Positions 1 through 12,500 of a stretch of DNA of 64,000 nucleotides are shown here, one piece after another (position 1 is the first letter of the stretch; each line of letters starts with the position of its first letter). The notes below the pieces were generated by a model. The model ran no database searches, was not told where the DNA came from, and saw only the letters and a list, made by a program, of their open reading frames with translations. The stretch comes from Semisulcospira habei (Eukaryota; Mollusca; Gastropoda; Semisulcospiridae). The position numbers and the translations under genes are program-made. Location: positions 29,543,253-29,607,252 of the forward strand of contig BTPG01000008.1 of the NCBI GenBank assembly GCA_036245525.1, written 5' to 3'.

Positions 1-468
1 ACTCCAAACTGATAGGGAACATTTGTTTGCCTATCTTCTTCTTCTGTGTTCTTAGCATAAATTTGCCTCAGATGTGTAGTCAGGTGGTGGCTTATCACCA
101 TCACCAGACTGCAATGTATCTCAGGCAGAATGCAGAGAACACAGAAGAACAAGTTAGGACACAAATAAAAATGTGTCTGAATGCATATTTGAAGATCTAA
201 CCTTATCACAGTGCAGAAATAAGGCTTTTGTCTGTGCATAAATCAGGTCTCAATGGTTACCTCACTTGGTCTGCTGTACTTGAAGCATACCAGGTAGATC
301 AGGGAAGGTAACTAATCTGAAGTCAGATATGCCACTATTCCTAGGTTACTGGTGGACATAGAGGGGGATAGCTACTGATGTCTTACAATATTCATTTCTC
401 ACTAAATATGTTTTGTATAATTTGTATTTCAACAGATTTAATATTAAAACTTAGTTCACTTTGTCTAG
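1..468 (+). other. Beclin-1 intron, no gene seen
   Basis: AT-rich single-copy-looking intron upstream of the first visible exon. I see no coding exon, RNA gene or recognisable transposon. The last 20 bases form a pyrimidine-rich 3' splice site ending in TAG at 466-468. Confidence 0.6.
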
Positions 469-531
469 GTGTCCAGTGTGTTGTTTGACATAGTGTCAGG
501 CCAGTCAGAGGTTGACCATCCACTCTGTGAG
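469..531 (+). CDS. BECN1: Beclin-1 exon (end of N-terminal region)
   Basis: Encodes [18 protein letters not shown], the conserved segment just before the coiled coil. The donor GTAAGT is at 532 and the acceptor TAG at 466-468. The exon is phase 0 on both sides. A second AG at 474-475 is a less likely acceptor because it would break the reading-phase agreement. Confidence 0.93.
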
Positions 532-3500
532 GTAAGTAAGCTGTGTAAACACACACACACACACACATACACACACACACACAGATGCATGGCAATTTGG
601 AAAAGGCTGTTACAGTTACTATGAAATCCATTGTTTTCTAGTGGTAGTGGCGATAGTTACTTTCTTTGTTTTTTTCATTTTATGAGAAAAAACGCAGCTA
701 GTATGAAATCTATTGGTTTCTGTTCTTTGATTGGTGTTTTGTTGCACATCTACAGTAAAAAGTATTGTTACATTGTCAGTAGCCGCTGTAGTAATTGGAT
801 ACTGGTAACATTTTGCTGTCATGGTAGGAATGTACAGACACCCTTCTGGATCGCCTTGACCAGCAGCTGAAACTGACAGAGGATGAATGCAAGGACTACA
901 GGTAAGACTGTGTAGTGTTTGTACATGCTTCAGTGGCTGAATCACATACATTCCGAAGGGAACAAGTGTAGCTGTTGGAAACCTTTTGTGTTAGACCACC
1001 ACTTCAGTCTTCTAAGGCATTTAGAGGGACTATAGTGTGCACTAGTCTGTGATTTTGGACCTTTTCGACCTAGAGCACAAGGTCCAAAATCACAGACCAG
1101 CACACATTGATTGCATTCTAGTTCTTCTCTGCATGCTGCTGTTTATGTTTCATATCATTTCTCTATGTACAACACCTGGTGAAGCCAAAGTGTACATTCA
1201 TTTTCATTTTGCAGATTGTTTTTGGAGACTGTATTGTGTACTGGACTACAATGTTTGATCCTTGCAGCCTAGACGCGCAAGGTCCAGAATCACAGACCAG
1301 CACACATCTCTTGCATTCTAGTTTTTTTCTGCATGCTGCTGTTTATGTTTCATATCATTTCTTTGTGCACAACACACCTGCTTAACTCATTGGCGACGTG
1401 TCGCATACGAATACGCAGCTATTCGCCGTGTTTTCATATGTGGCACGTCTCAAATGAGTTAACCCCCAGTGTACATTCATTTTCATTTTGCAATTGCAGA
1501 GAGCTTTTGGAGAGTTTATTGTGGACTGGGCTGCAATATTTGATCCTCGCAGCCTAGATGTGCAAGGTCTCAGGGTTCGCGATAACCGGTAGTTAGCAGT
1601 ATTTTACCGTGTGTGAACAGAGAATACTGGAAATGTTTTAAGCTGCCAGTCCCAGGGACTGGTTTTATTTTGGCTGGACTGGTTAGAATTCTGCCAGTGA
1701 ACGCTTATGTCCATTGTCTACTGGAAAGGATTTCCTGGGGACCGGTTTTGATCTAAACTGGAAAAGAAACAGGAGGGGTGGAAGATAGTGGGGACTGGTT
1801 TTGAAAAATCCTAGCGCGAACCCTGGGTCTAAAATCACAGACCAACACATTTATTGGTTGTGTCCTTTAATTTTTCAGTGTGCGGCATTAAGCTCATTAA
1901 TTAATTTTTTTAAATGATAATAATAGTAATGATAATAATAGTAATAATAATGATAATTATAATACCAGTCATTATAATTATAGGCACTTTATTTCTGTTA
2001 GTTGGCTCAACTGCTGCAAAGTGAACCCAACACACACACTCACATGAAATACACACATTTACTCTGAAGATAAACATAGTACAAGACAAACACAGGACAT
2101 TCATGTGGTGCAAAGGGTCAGCTCAGCCATTGACATGTTTTATAATAATTGATAATTTTTTTACTTGCTTAACCCGTATCATACTGAGGCTAAAAGCTTC
2201 AAATTTGTACACTGCCATATGCAAGCTACATTATAGTACTTACAGATAAGGATATAGACCAATGGCTTTAGTTCAAGGGTGGTGCCAGAATAGCTTGGCA
2301 CCTAGAGGCACCAAGCTATTCTGGCACTACCCTTGAACTACAGTCTCTGTATTTTAGTCAAACTTATTTCACACACTGGTGTATTCCTAATGATAAGGGT
2401 TAGTGCGAAAGTTGCCTGTTTAACTCCCATGACACATTCATTTTCTTTGTGCAGAGAGTTTTTGGAGAAGCTTCTGTCTGTGGAGAACAAGGTGGATGAG
2501 AGTGCACTGGACGAGGAACTTTCTCAGGTCAGTCTGTGATTTTGGACCTTCTGGCTCACAGCTGTAAGGTAAAAAATCACACAACAGGAGCCCCTTTGGC
2601 TGTTGGTAGCGGTTTTCATCATGATGATTCCTGTAGGAATCATCGAGACAAAAACTGCTGCCAACAGCAAAAGGGTTAAATGTCTCTACACACATTGCAC
2701 ATTAGCACACATTTAATTGAAACACAGTTTCCATCCTGCATGTTTATTCTGTATATACTGACACTCTGGTGCATTAGGACTTGCTGTTTTTGTGACTGCA
2801 GAATTGCACAAGCACTGAGAACAATTTTACTGTTGTAATTCTCAGTTGTCATGTCTGTCCAATAAATTCCCTTGCTTGTAGCTGCGCAAAGAAGAATCCG
2901 AGCTCCTGCAGCAGCTAGCGAGGGTGGAACAGGAACAGAGGCGGATGGACCAACTCATCCAAGAGGAAAAGGATGCAGCCCAAAAACTGGACCATGAAGA
3001 ACAAAAGTAAGTACATGTAGTCTGTTGCTTAGAGTTTTTTTTAAATTGTATTTGTTTCCTCAAAATACATTACCGATGGTATTACTGATAGGAAACGTTA
3101 CCTAGCTAGCCTAATTTTAGCCAAAATTTTGGTTGTGTCCATATGAGTGTTGGCAGGTGAGGGGCGCCATAGTCCAGACAGTAACCCGAGTAACCTCCCT
3201 TTCGCCCCATCGGGGTACGAGCTCACACGATATTCCTCAGTTTAGTTCTTAGCTAGCCTGTAGATGGTTGTGTTCATACATCGCTCCGGATCTTACTGTG
3301 TGGTGACCGGTCGTCTTGTGTCTTACTGACTGTGCTTACTCGTTAGGACTTGACTGCGCCGGTTGTGCTAGCTTGGAATTCACTGGGATTGTGCTAGCTT
3401 GGAGCTCACTCAGATTGTGCCTTGTACTGTTTTGAACTTTGGCCTGTACGGCGGGACCTGGACTTAGCGTGCCTGTGGACGGCTTTGAACGGGGTGGTGA

Positions 3501-6500
3501 CTGTGAGTCCTGTGGCGCCTCAGGACGTCGCTTCGACCAACGTGGGTTTGCTTCTCGCACCGTTATGGTCAGGTAAAATTTCGTTACTGCCCTCGACCGG
3601 CGCTCAGGGGAAGGGAAGAGCACCAGGCGGCGGCACGATCTGTGCACTTGTTTGAGTTCGTTCTCACCCTCGCGAGCTTACTTATCGGTGCGCGGCCTCG
3701 GAGGCCACGCTCGTTCGTTCTTCACTGTTGCCTCCGTGTTGCAGTTACCAGAATCCTACCTGCACGTGATGTTGCGATTTTCAGTGGCCCAGTGACAAGC
3801 ATGCAGTCTGCCTGCCCTGCTCTGGCTGTGAGTCTACGATCCCTGTGCTGTATGCGCCCCCTGGCTGGAAGAGAGATGGTCCCAGCTGTGGGGATTCTAC
3901 TCCGTGAGCGCCCGACACCTACCAGGGAGTGGCCATCGACTCCCGCTTAGATTACCACGGATGGGCGCAGTAAGTTACCCATGACCGTGATGCATCGGAT
4001 CTGTGCGACTACTACTGGGCAGTCACCTTCTTGGTCTGGATTACTACTGGGCAGAATACCACGGATGGGCCTAAGTTCCCCATGACCGTGACGCATCGGA
4101 CCAGTACTACGACTACCGCGCAGATTACCATGGATGGGCCTATTAAGTTCCCCATGACTGTGACGCATTGGACCAGTACATCTACCACTGCGCAGAATAC
4201 CACGGATGGGCCTATTAAGTTCCCCATGACCGTGACGCATCGGACCAGTACATCTACTACTGCACAGAATACCACGGATGGGCCTATTAAGTTCCCCATG
4301 ACCGTGACGCATCGGACCAGTACAACTACTACCGTGCAGAATACCACGGATGGGCCTATTAATTTCCCCATTACCTTGACGCTTTGGACCAGTACAACTA
4401 CTACCGCGCGGAATACCACAGATGGGCCGATTAAGTTCTCCATGACGATGATGAATCGGACCAGTACAACTACTACCGCGCAGATACCACGGATGGGCCT
4501 TTTCAGTTCCCCATGACCGTGATGAATCGGACAGTCCAACTACTACCGGGCAGACGTCGGCACACGCACTTAAGACGATCTTAGCCCCAGACCAGTCGGC
4601 GGTATGCAGTATTGGATGGAAAGGGTGACACGCTTGGTGCTTCGGGAAGAGAGGCACGACGCGCACACGTGACGGGATCCCGCCCCTAGAGACTACGAAC
4701 GCTCGGCTTCCCGATCGCAGGTCAGTGACGAGCTTCCACGGGGCAGTTCAACTACTACCGGGAAGACGCCAGCATATGCACTTACGGCGGTCTTAGACCC
4801 GGATCAGACGGCGGAAGCGGAAGGACGGTAGCACGCTCAGTGCTTCTGAAAGAGAGGCACGAGGTGAACTCTCGACGGGATCATGCCCCCGTCTAGACTA
4901 CCGAGCCGCCACTACTGGGCCCATGCCAGCACTCTACCAGCACAAGCCTAGCGCACGCCGGGACCTGAATCTCGTCGGGTCTCCGTACGTTTGGCTTCCT
5001 ACTCACAGGTCAGTGACGAGTCTCCACGGCCGGACAAACTGATTGCACGCAATAGCGCCCGCGCGCTGCTCAGAGTTGGGGCATGTGCCTGGCGCATACC
5101 GGGACCACGTATCCCTCTGGACCTACAGACATTCAGCGTCCCACTCCCGGGCAGTGACGAGTTTCAACAACCGGACAACTGACTCAAAGGAAGAGTGCTC
5201 CCTTCCTGCACAGAGTATGGGGTGCGACACTATATGCACACCGGGACCACGAGCCGCGTCTGCTCGACGACCGTTTGGCGTTTCGCTCCCTCGTCAGTTA
5301 CGAGCGCGAGCCTGACCCATGCCGGGACCGGAAGTCCCATAGGATCTACGGGCGATCAGTGTCACACGCCCAGGGCGGTGAGGAGGTGGCACGTCCACGC
5401 CCAACGGCTGTACGGTACGCCGCACAAAGGAACCACGAGCCGAGCGCACGACGGGCTCGCGCGTCCCCTCTACCACAAGTGACGTAAGCAAGGCAGAAGG
5501 TACACTGGGGGTTGGAAGAACCAAGCGGACCCTTGCTCTGGGGACAGGCCGCCACTACTACAGACCGTTGGTTCGCGTTGTTGCGGCAGCCGCCGTGAGG
5601 AGTCTGTCCTTACTCGCCGTCACTTCGCGCTCACACATGCCGTAGGGACTACAGTACGACTGTCCAAGACTACCAGAATTCTACAGTAGCGTTCTGCCTC
5701 TTAACAATAACCCCGGCGGCGTTGCATCACCCTGGACGTGCCTTCAGCGTAGATCTGAAGATTTTGACGCCCGGGTGTACTATGCCTTGTTCCCTGCGCA
5801 CCTCAGTGGAGGACCCTAGGAGGAGGGCGTGTGTGGGTTCTGGGCTGTGTTCATATGTTAAAGCGCTTTCAGTTGGCAGGTAAGTTAGCGCTGTAGAGAT
5901 GTGCCGTTTTTCTCTTCTAGCTTCGGTGTCTGACACCAGATTCCTGCCGGCGCTACGGGGTCAGTTCGCTTGGTTTCATGTTTGTTTTCTCAAAACACAT
6001 TACCGATGGTATTACTGTAAGGAATGGTTTCTTAGCTAGTCTAATTTTAGCCCAAAATTGTTGTGTACGAGTATGGTCATGATGGCAGGAGAGGGGCGCC
6101 ATAGCCTAGGCGGAAACCCGGGTAGCCTCGCCTCCGGTTCAACCACGCATGCGCTACAGCGCTTATACGCCAGTCAGTTTTCTTTGCTAGTCGCGGAAGG
6201 TTGTGTACGTCTCCTACTCTAAGAAAAGCTTCGACCTGTGTTGGTGGTGGAATTAATGAAGAGAGGAATAACCTGTCGTGTGGTTTTAGGAGGGACTTCC
6301 CTTCGCCTACCTTGTGTTAGGCTTGGACGCTTTCGTGTGGACTAGGTCTGCGTCGGCCCCGAGACTTAGACCGGTAGAGGTGGCGCCATTGTGAACTGTG
6401 CTCACGCGCCTCGTGGCCGGTCGGGCCGTAGACTGTTTCACTTTGCGTGTGTTCTGACCCCTCCTTCGCCCTTCTGATAGCTTCGGAGTACCCGGCGTTA

Positions 6501-9500
6501 CGCTTGGACGCGTTCGGGTGAAATTCTGCGTCGGTCTTCTTGGGACGTAACCTGTCGAGACGGCGCCATTGTGAACTGTGCTCACGCACCGCGTGGCCGG
6601 TCGGGCCGTTGTGTGTTTTCCCACTACGTGTGCTCTGTACCCTCCTTCACTCTTCTGCTAGCCTCGGAGTGCCCGGTGGTAGGCTTGGACGCTTCCTGGG
6701 AGATTTTCCTCACCGGTTTGTGCCTTAGACCTGACGTGACCTTGGCTCGTGTGATCGGCACGGCTCGGTGCCGGACTGTTCGTGGCTCTTCGCTCGTCGT
6801 GGGGCCTCACCTCTGCTCGGCGCCGAGACTTTTCAGGGTGTCTGGTGTAGGTGGACGCTTCCTGAATTCGTCGGCGGTGGTTCTAACTTCGGGGACCGGG
6901 CGTGCCAGCGGCGCCGGCGTGGACTCCTTTCACGGACCGGGATTGCGTCGAGCCTGCCTTCAGCCGGAGGTCTTGGACGCCGCGGTGTTCTGGTTGGTCT
7001 TCGACTGGTGTTGGTACCTGGCTTCTTCGGATGGCAAGGTAAATCCTCGGCTATTGCCTACGTCGGGCGCTCAGGGGAGGTTAGAGCGCCGGGCGTTGGC
7101 TTGCGCCGTACACTTATCTTCGTTCTTACACGTGGATTCGTATTGCGGGCCCTTGGGGGCATGCTCCCTTGTAGGCTTTGTGATATTTGTTTTGCAGTTC
7201 AGGCGAGCCCGCACCTGCTCGCGTTGTGGGCAGTGCCACTGGCCGAGTGACGAGCATGCCAGTTGCCTGCTCGGTTACGGATGTCCCTCTACATGTTCAG
7301 TCGAAGTGTTAAGCCCCGTGTGGATGCAGCCTCTGGTACTGTTTGCAGCTGGCTTGCCCTTGGCTGTCGGCTGTGGTTTGTTGCCGACACCGAAGGGGTT
7401 AGTAGTCCTGGTAACTGCATGTGCAAAAGGGTTAATCTGTTTACCCATTATATAGCAATTTGTGTGTTTTGGTATTTTGATGTTCTATGAAATACATTCT
7501 GTACTACTCGGCATTTGCTCTTTCGGCTATTCTGGCAAAATGTTTTGATATGTTTATTCACTGAAAAGGGTGCAGGTTGTTTCGGAGATCAAACACCCAT
7601 GCCTGGACTGCGCCCCATGGCTGGAGAACAGTAGACCCAGCTATGGAGTATCTACTGCCACGACCGACCGTCGCCAGCACGGGGGAAAGTCCCAATCCAG
7701 TACGCCACAGTCCAGTCGAGTGGCCCTTCTGAGGGAGTGAGCTGGCACTGCCACGACTAGGCGCGAGCCCAGCTCTAGTTCCGACAGCCACCACAGTCCA
7801 GGCGAGTGGTCTCTGTGCGGTCAAGGATGCTCGAGCGCCATGGGCTAGGCCTCGAGATTAGACAACATAAAGATAAGGAAAGGGTAGCCACCACAGTCCA
7901 GTCGAGTGGTCTCTATCCCTTGATTACCCCGGGCTGGTGGGGCGGCGGACCAGCTAGGGAGCTTCTGCCTCCACGATGGCCCACACCAGCACGGAGGAAA
8001 GATCCATCACCGGTAGGCGCCACAGTCCAGTCGAGTGGCCCTTACCGCGTGAGTGAGTGCCGGCAGCCACCACAGTCCAGTCGAGTGGTCGCTGTGCGGT
8101 CAAGGAATACAGCCGACAGCCACCACAGTCCAGTCGAGTGGTCTCTGTGCGGTCAAGGAATTACAGCCGACAGCCACCACAGTCCAGTCGAGTGGTCTCT
8201 GTGCGGTCAAGGATTCTCGAGCGCCATGGACTAGGCCTCGAGATTAGACACCTTTAAGATAGCAAAGGGTTGCCACCACAGTCCAGTCGAGTGGTCTCAA
8301 CCCCTGGTTACACCTGGCTGGTGGGGCGGCGGACCAGCTAGGGAGCGTCTGCCACCACGATGGCCCACACCAGCACGGAGGAAGATCCATCACCGGTAGG
8401 CGCCACAGACCAGTCGAGTGGCCCTTACCGCGTGAGTGAGTGCCGGCAGACACCACAGTCCAGTCGAGTGGTCTCTGTCCGGTCGAGGATCCTCGAGCGC
8501 TACGGATAGGCCTCGAGACAAGACACCCTAGACCAGGATGGTAGCCACCACAGTCCAGGCGAGTGGTCTCTACCCGGCGGATATGCCCCTGGTGGGAGGG
8601 TGGCGCATCCAGCTATGGAGAGTCGACCGCGGCCTCTGGCCGACTCCAACTCGGGGGAACAAACAACACCGGACGCGCCACAGCCCAGGCGAGTGGCCCT
8701 TACCGTGGGAGTGAGATGTCGCCACCACCGCCGACTCAGGACGCGAGCCGGCGTTAGAACCGGCAACCTTCGCAGTCGCGTTGTGCGGTCAGGTCCTGGG
8801 GCGCCGTGAGCTTGGCCTCACGGCGAAGCATCAGCAGCCACCATGCCCTCTGTTAGAGATCAGGCGCGAGAACGGGCTTCAGCGCCGGTAGTCCTCACTG
8901 GAGGGTCCAGTCACGGCCACCGCCTCACCCTGGACTGGAGACCAGCGCAGAGTCGGATCGCCAGAGTGGCGTTCGGGGACTCGGCAGGACACGCTTCCGT
9001 TCCCGGGATGGAAGCAGTGGACTCGGCGCAGCATTGCGACGAGATGTCACGTCGGTAACACGGCCGCAGCTACTGGGGGGTTGCTGCACCAGCTTAGACG
9101 AGACAGGATGCTCCAGCCGCGGTAGGTACCTACACCGGCGGTGGGACGAGAAGGCTGGGCCATGCGGCTCTTGCGTGTCTTCACCCTTCTACCTTCAGGC
9201 GGTCAGCGGGACCACGGGGTGGGAAGAACCTAGTGAACATCTGTCGGGACTACCCTTAGGTCAGCTGATCGTTACATGTCCAACGGCAGCATTCCGCCGC
9301 ATGTCCGTCTCAAGTACCGTCGCCCCGAGCGAGGCTGCAGGGATATCCTCGGCTCAACTCCACTCTCCGGGTCGGCTTCCAGCCACTGCCTGTTGGTGAC
9401 GTGTACGCTTAGCTACTCTTACAGCTGGAAGGTAAGTCAGACGCGTTCAGCTACCGAGCCCTTTTTTACCGTAGTAGCTTCGGCGAAGGACAGGGTGCCT

Positions 9501-12500
9501 GGCCGCACCTCAGGCCGTTGGCACATTCTCCGACACCGGCTTCGGCAGGTCTGCCTGCGAAGACTACGCTTGACTACGCATGACTGAGCAACGGTACTGG
9601 CCTGCGGAGAGATACAGAAGATCGCAGTGCTCGAGACCCTGCTCCATGACGGGTTCAAGAAGAAGTAAGGACTGAGCTTCCCACAGCTGAGACGCTTCCT
9701 CCTCTGACCGCGGTCACGAGCTTACGGGCCTCCCGCTTGTTGCCTACTCTGCTGCCTACCGCTCCTGACCTGCCACCTTGTCCGCTTCCACCTCGGGCAC
9801 CAGTTTGTCACCGCCTTCCTTGGTGGGGAGCCCTCCCGAGACTTCGCCTCAGTGCTGGCTTGGACGGGACCTTCAGCCCGGTCTTGGAGACTTCCTCGAG
9901 GTTACAGGCTTGCCGGAGTCCTCCTCGGACGGCGTCGCGTTCTAGCCTTCCCCAGGAAGGAGCAGCGGATGTCGGACAGGACCAATCGGACGTCTTTTTG
10001 CGCCCCATCGATGGCCCTAGGTGATCCCTCGTGGTTCGGGTGGAGCCCTCCTTGACACGGATCGGGACGAATTATGGTTCCTCCTGGCTGACGCGGTTCG
10101 GGTCCCATGGGTAAGTGCAGCCGTTCGCTTTCGTGCTACGTATACAGAGGATGGGACCTCGCACCGACCTCGTAGAGCAGCTCTGAAGCAGCGATCGCGG
10201 CTCTTCCGGCACCAGCGCAGCGGCTGTACACAGACCAGAGGTGCTCCTCCTTCAGGGACTTCGACGTCGGGACCGGCCAGTTCCCCGGCGGACCTTCTTC
10301 CCTTGATGTCTCTGCTACTCCCACCTTGCACCTCCTGTTTCCCCCCGGACGGCCCCTGGCAGGCGACCTCCAGTGTCAGGTTCCAGTGCGACCGCTGCGG
10401 CGACCTCTCCTCCAGTCTTGCCTGTCCAGCTTCGGATGCCACGTCCACGAGGCCGGGGGGCTCCTCGCCCCCCCGACAACGCCAGTGGCCGGCTACCTCA
10501 GAAGCAGACGGGGCACGCCTCCTCTCCCGGTACTTCCTCCTCCGCATCGCGGTTGGCGCGAACTCGTCGCTTCACTTCTGCACAGAGACCTCCTGGGACT
10601 GCTTCATGACCGGCTGACTCCCTGCATGTAGCTGCCGGCTTCGACGCGCAGAGCAGATAGGCCTCCTAACTTCGTTCGGGTGTGCTGCGCAGCAGACACC
10701 TCCCCTGATCGCGACAAGTTGAGATGGACAGCTTACCCGCTTCTCTTCGCCGATTCCAGACCCGCTTGCCTGGATCGTCAACGCTTCCTCCATCCCGTGT
10801 CATGGCGTAGGCACCTACGCTGACAGCGCGCTTCCCTAGGTTCTAGTCCAGCTCAGCGGGTACAACGCGTTCCGTTCCGGGTGACCGGGTCGGCTGGACC
10901 AAGGCGTGGACCACCGGCCTCCTGCACTGCGCCACGACTTCTCCCCTAAGGGTCCCGCCGGGGATCCCAATGGCTCCTCCTTCACACACGGAGATTGTGC
11001 GGCACGCCATCGCCTCCAGAGCTTTGCGGGGGTGACTGTGGCAGCAGCACTACAGCCCACGGAATCTCGACCGGACGCTTCTGAAGAAAGAGGTGCGGCC
11101 CCTACACTGTTGCCGACTTGCGCATCTCCCTCGCGTGGACAGGCGGACACCTTCCTAGCGGTTCTCCTGCCAGCATTAGCTCCGAACACCCTTCGCTTCT
11201 ACATGTCCTGGGAGCGGACACGTGCTGTCCCTGGGACGTCACGACCCGGATATTTGCACGGCCTTGCCGACCTGATAGCTCTTCGGGCGCCGGCCTCCCT
11301 CCCTTCGCCCCCCCCCCTCTCCCCCCTCCCTTACACGATGGGACCTGTCGCGCCTCTACTCAACCGTTCGGGTGGGCAAGTCTACCAGACGTGCTGCTGA
11401 GGACCAGCGTCCTTCTGGCCCCCGCCTCGACGTCCTAAGCCAACGAGCTGCACTCCAGTCAACACGCCCCACTGGTTGCGGGCCCGGACGGACGGCTTGG
11501 CACTACTGCTACCTGAACCGGCGTTCGCCACGTAGTGAGAGATCCAGGCCCCCTGGCAGACTAGGCATCAGGAACCGGTGACGGCCGGACAAGGTTCCCT
11601 GCGCGGGTCCTTGCCGCTACGCAGGCGACGCTCGCCGCCCCTCCCTCGGCCCCCAGGTAGGGAGGACGACTCAGCCCTAATCCTATCCTCCTGGCTCCGT
11701 TGGGGGATACGCTCCACCCACCGCGACCTCGCCCCTGATAAGCCAATGAATGTTCTAAAGGGCATGCAAGGTCTGAGCCATGGCCGCTAGCCTCGCTGTT
11801 GTTGGCAACGCGGCTCTCAGGACATTGTCACGACAGTGGAGTGTCGAGCGGAGACACCTTGCCCGCTCCTACATGCGGTACCTATCCAGCCAGAGCCAGA
11901 TCTCGCTGGTGGGGGGCGGCTTGTGGCGCAACACTCCCTCCCGGCGCCCTAGGCGCCGCAGGTGTCTTTGCTAAAATTAGAGGGAGGTTGCTGGGGGATG
12001 GCGGCTAGTAGCATCGATGGCAGGGGGTAGGGGCGTTATAGCGGCACCCGCCTCCTCTTTGGGATTCTTCCTTACAGTAATACCATCGGTAATGTGTTTT
12101 GAGAAAACAAATGTATTTTTCCTTAAAATGTATTTTTTTGAAAAATACTTACCGATGGTATTACTCGAAGGTCCCTCCCACCTGCCCCGCTTGCCGCTGG
12201 TCTGCTAAAGAAAACTGACTGGCGTATAAGCGCTGTAGCGCATGCGTGGTTGAACCGGAGGCGAGGCTACCCGGGTTTCCGCCTAGGCTTTGGCGCCCCT
12301 CTCCTGCCATCATGACCATACTCGTACACAACAATTTTGGGCTAAAATTAGACTAGCTAAGAAACCATTCCTTACAGTAATACCATCGGTAAGTATTTTT
12401 CAAAAAAATACATTTTAAGGAAAAATACATTTTTGCATGGCAACCTATGGATTCGGGACTTCATTCTACGCTGTGGGGCTTGTGGACGCTCTCCGCTCGA

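Larger units (their letters stand above)
3565..4560 (+). pseudogene. DIRS-A gag, 5' part (split leader exon, zinc finger, repeats)
   Basis: The proposed leader exon 3565-3572 (ATG GTC AG) joins 3745 after removal of a 172-bp intron. The join reads [10 protein letters not shown], a stop where other copies have Arg, then [20 protein letters not shown]. This is the same Cys/His finger seen in every DIRS copy here. Downstream is a 72-bp in-frame minisatellite. The TGA in the finger and later frameshifts make it a pseudogene. Gag would coat element RNA in cytoplasmic particles; that role is family knowledge. Confidence 0.7.
5981..12429 (+). mobile_element. DIRS retrotransposon B (nested in A)
   Basis: The left end TTTGTTTTCTC is at 5981. 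Inverted repeats are 5981-6190 and 12205-12429, sharing ACGCATGCGCTACAGCGCTTATACGCC read in opposite senses. An ICR lies at 12076-12165. It sits inside A, just before a TTTTTG stretch. Coding content is badly decayed: gag leader and finger, a minisatellite, an Arg/Ser-rich gag part (about 9700-10600), and only the C-terminal recombinase is recognisable. Length is 6449 bp. Confidence 0.92.

Noticed and set aside
474..531. Alternative acceptor at AG 474-475 for the first beclin exon
   Set aside because: It would start the exon in another phase and drop codons that fit the frame; TAG at 466-468 has the better pyrimidine tract.
3947..4666. Long open frames on the minus strand over the 72-bp repeat
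   Set aside because: The repeat length is a multiple of three, so all frames without stops stay open on both strands. Gag context and other DIRS copies support the + strand only.
4561..9700. CRISPR-like arrays of short repeats
   Set aside because: Repeats are coding minisatellites with near-identical spacers in a eukaryotic retrotransposon; there are no Cas genes.
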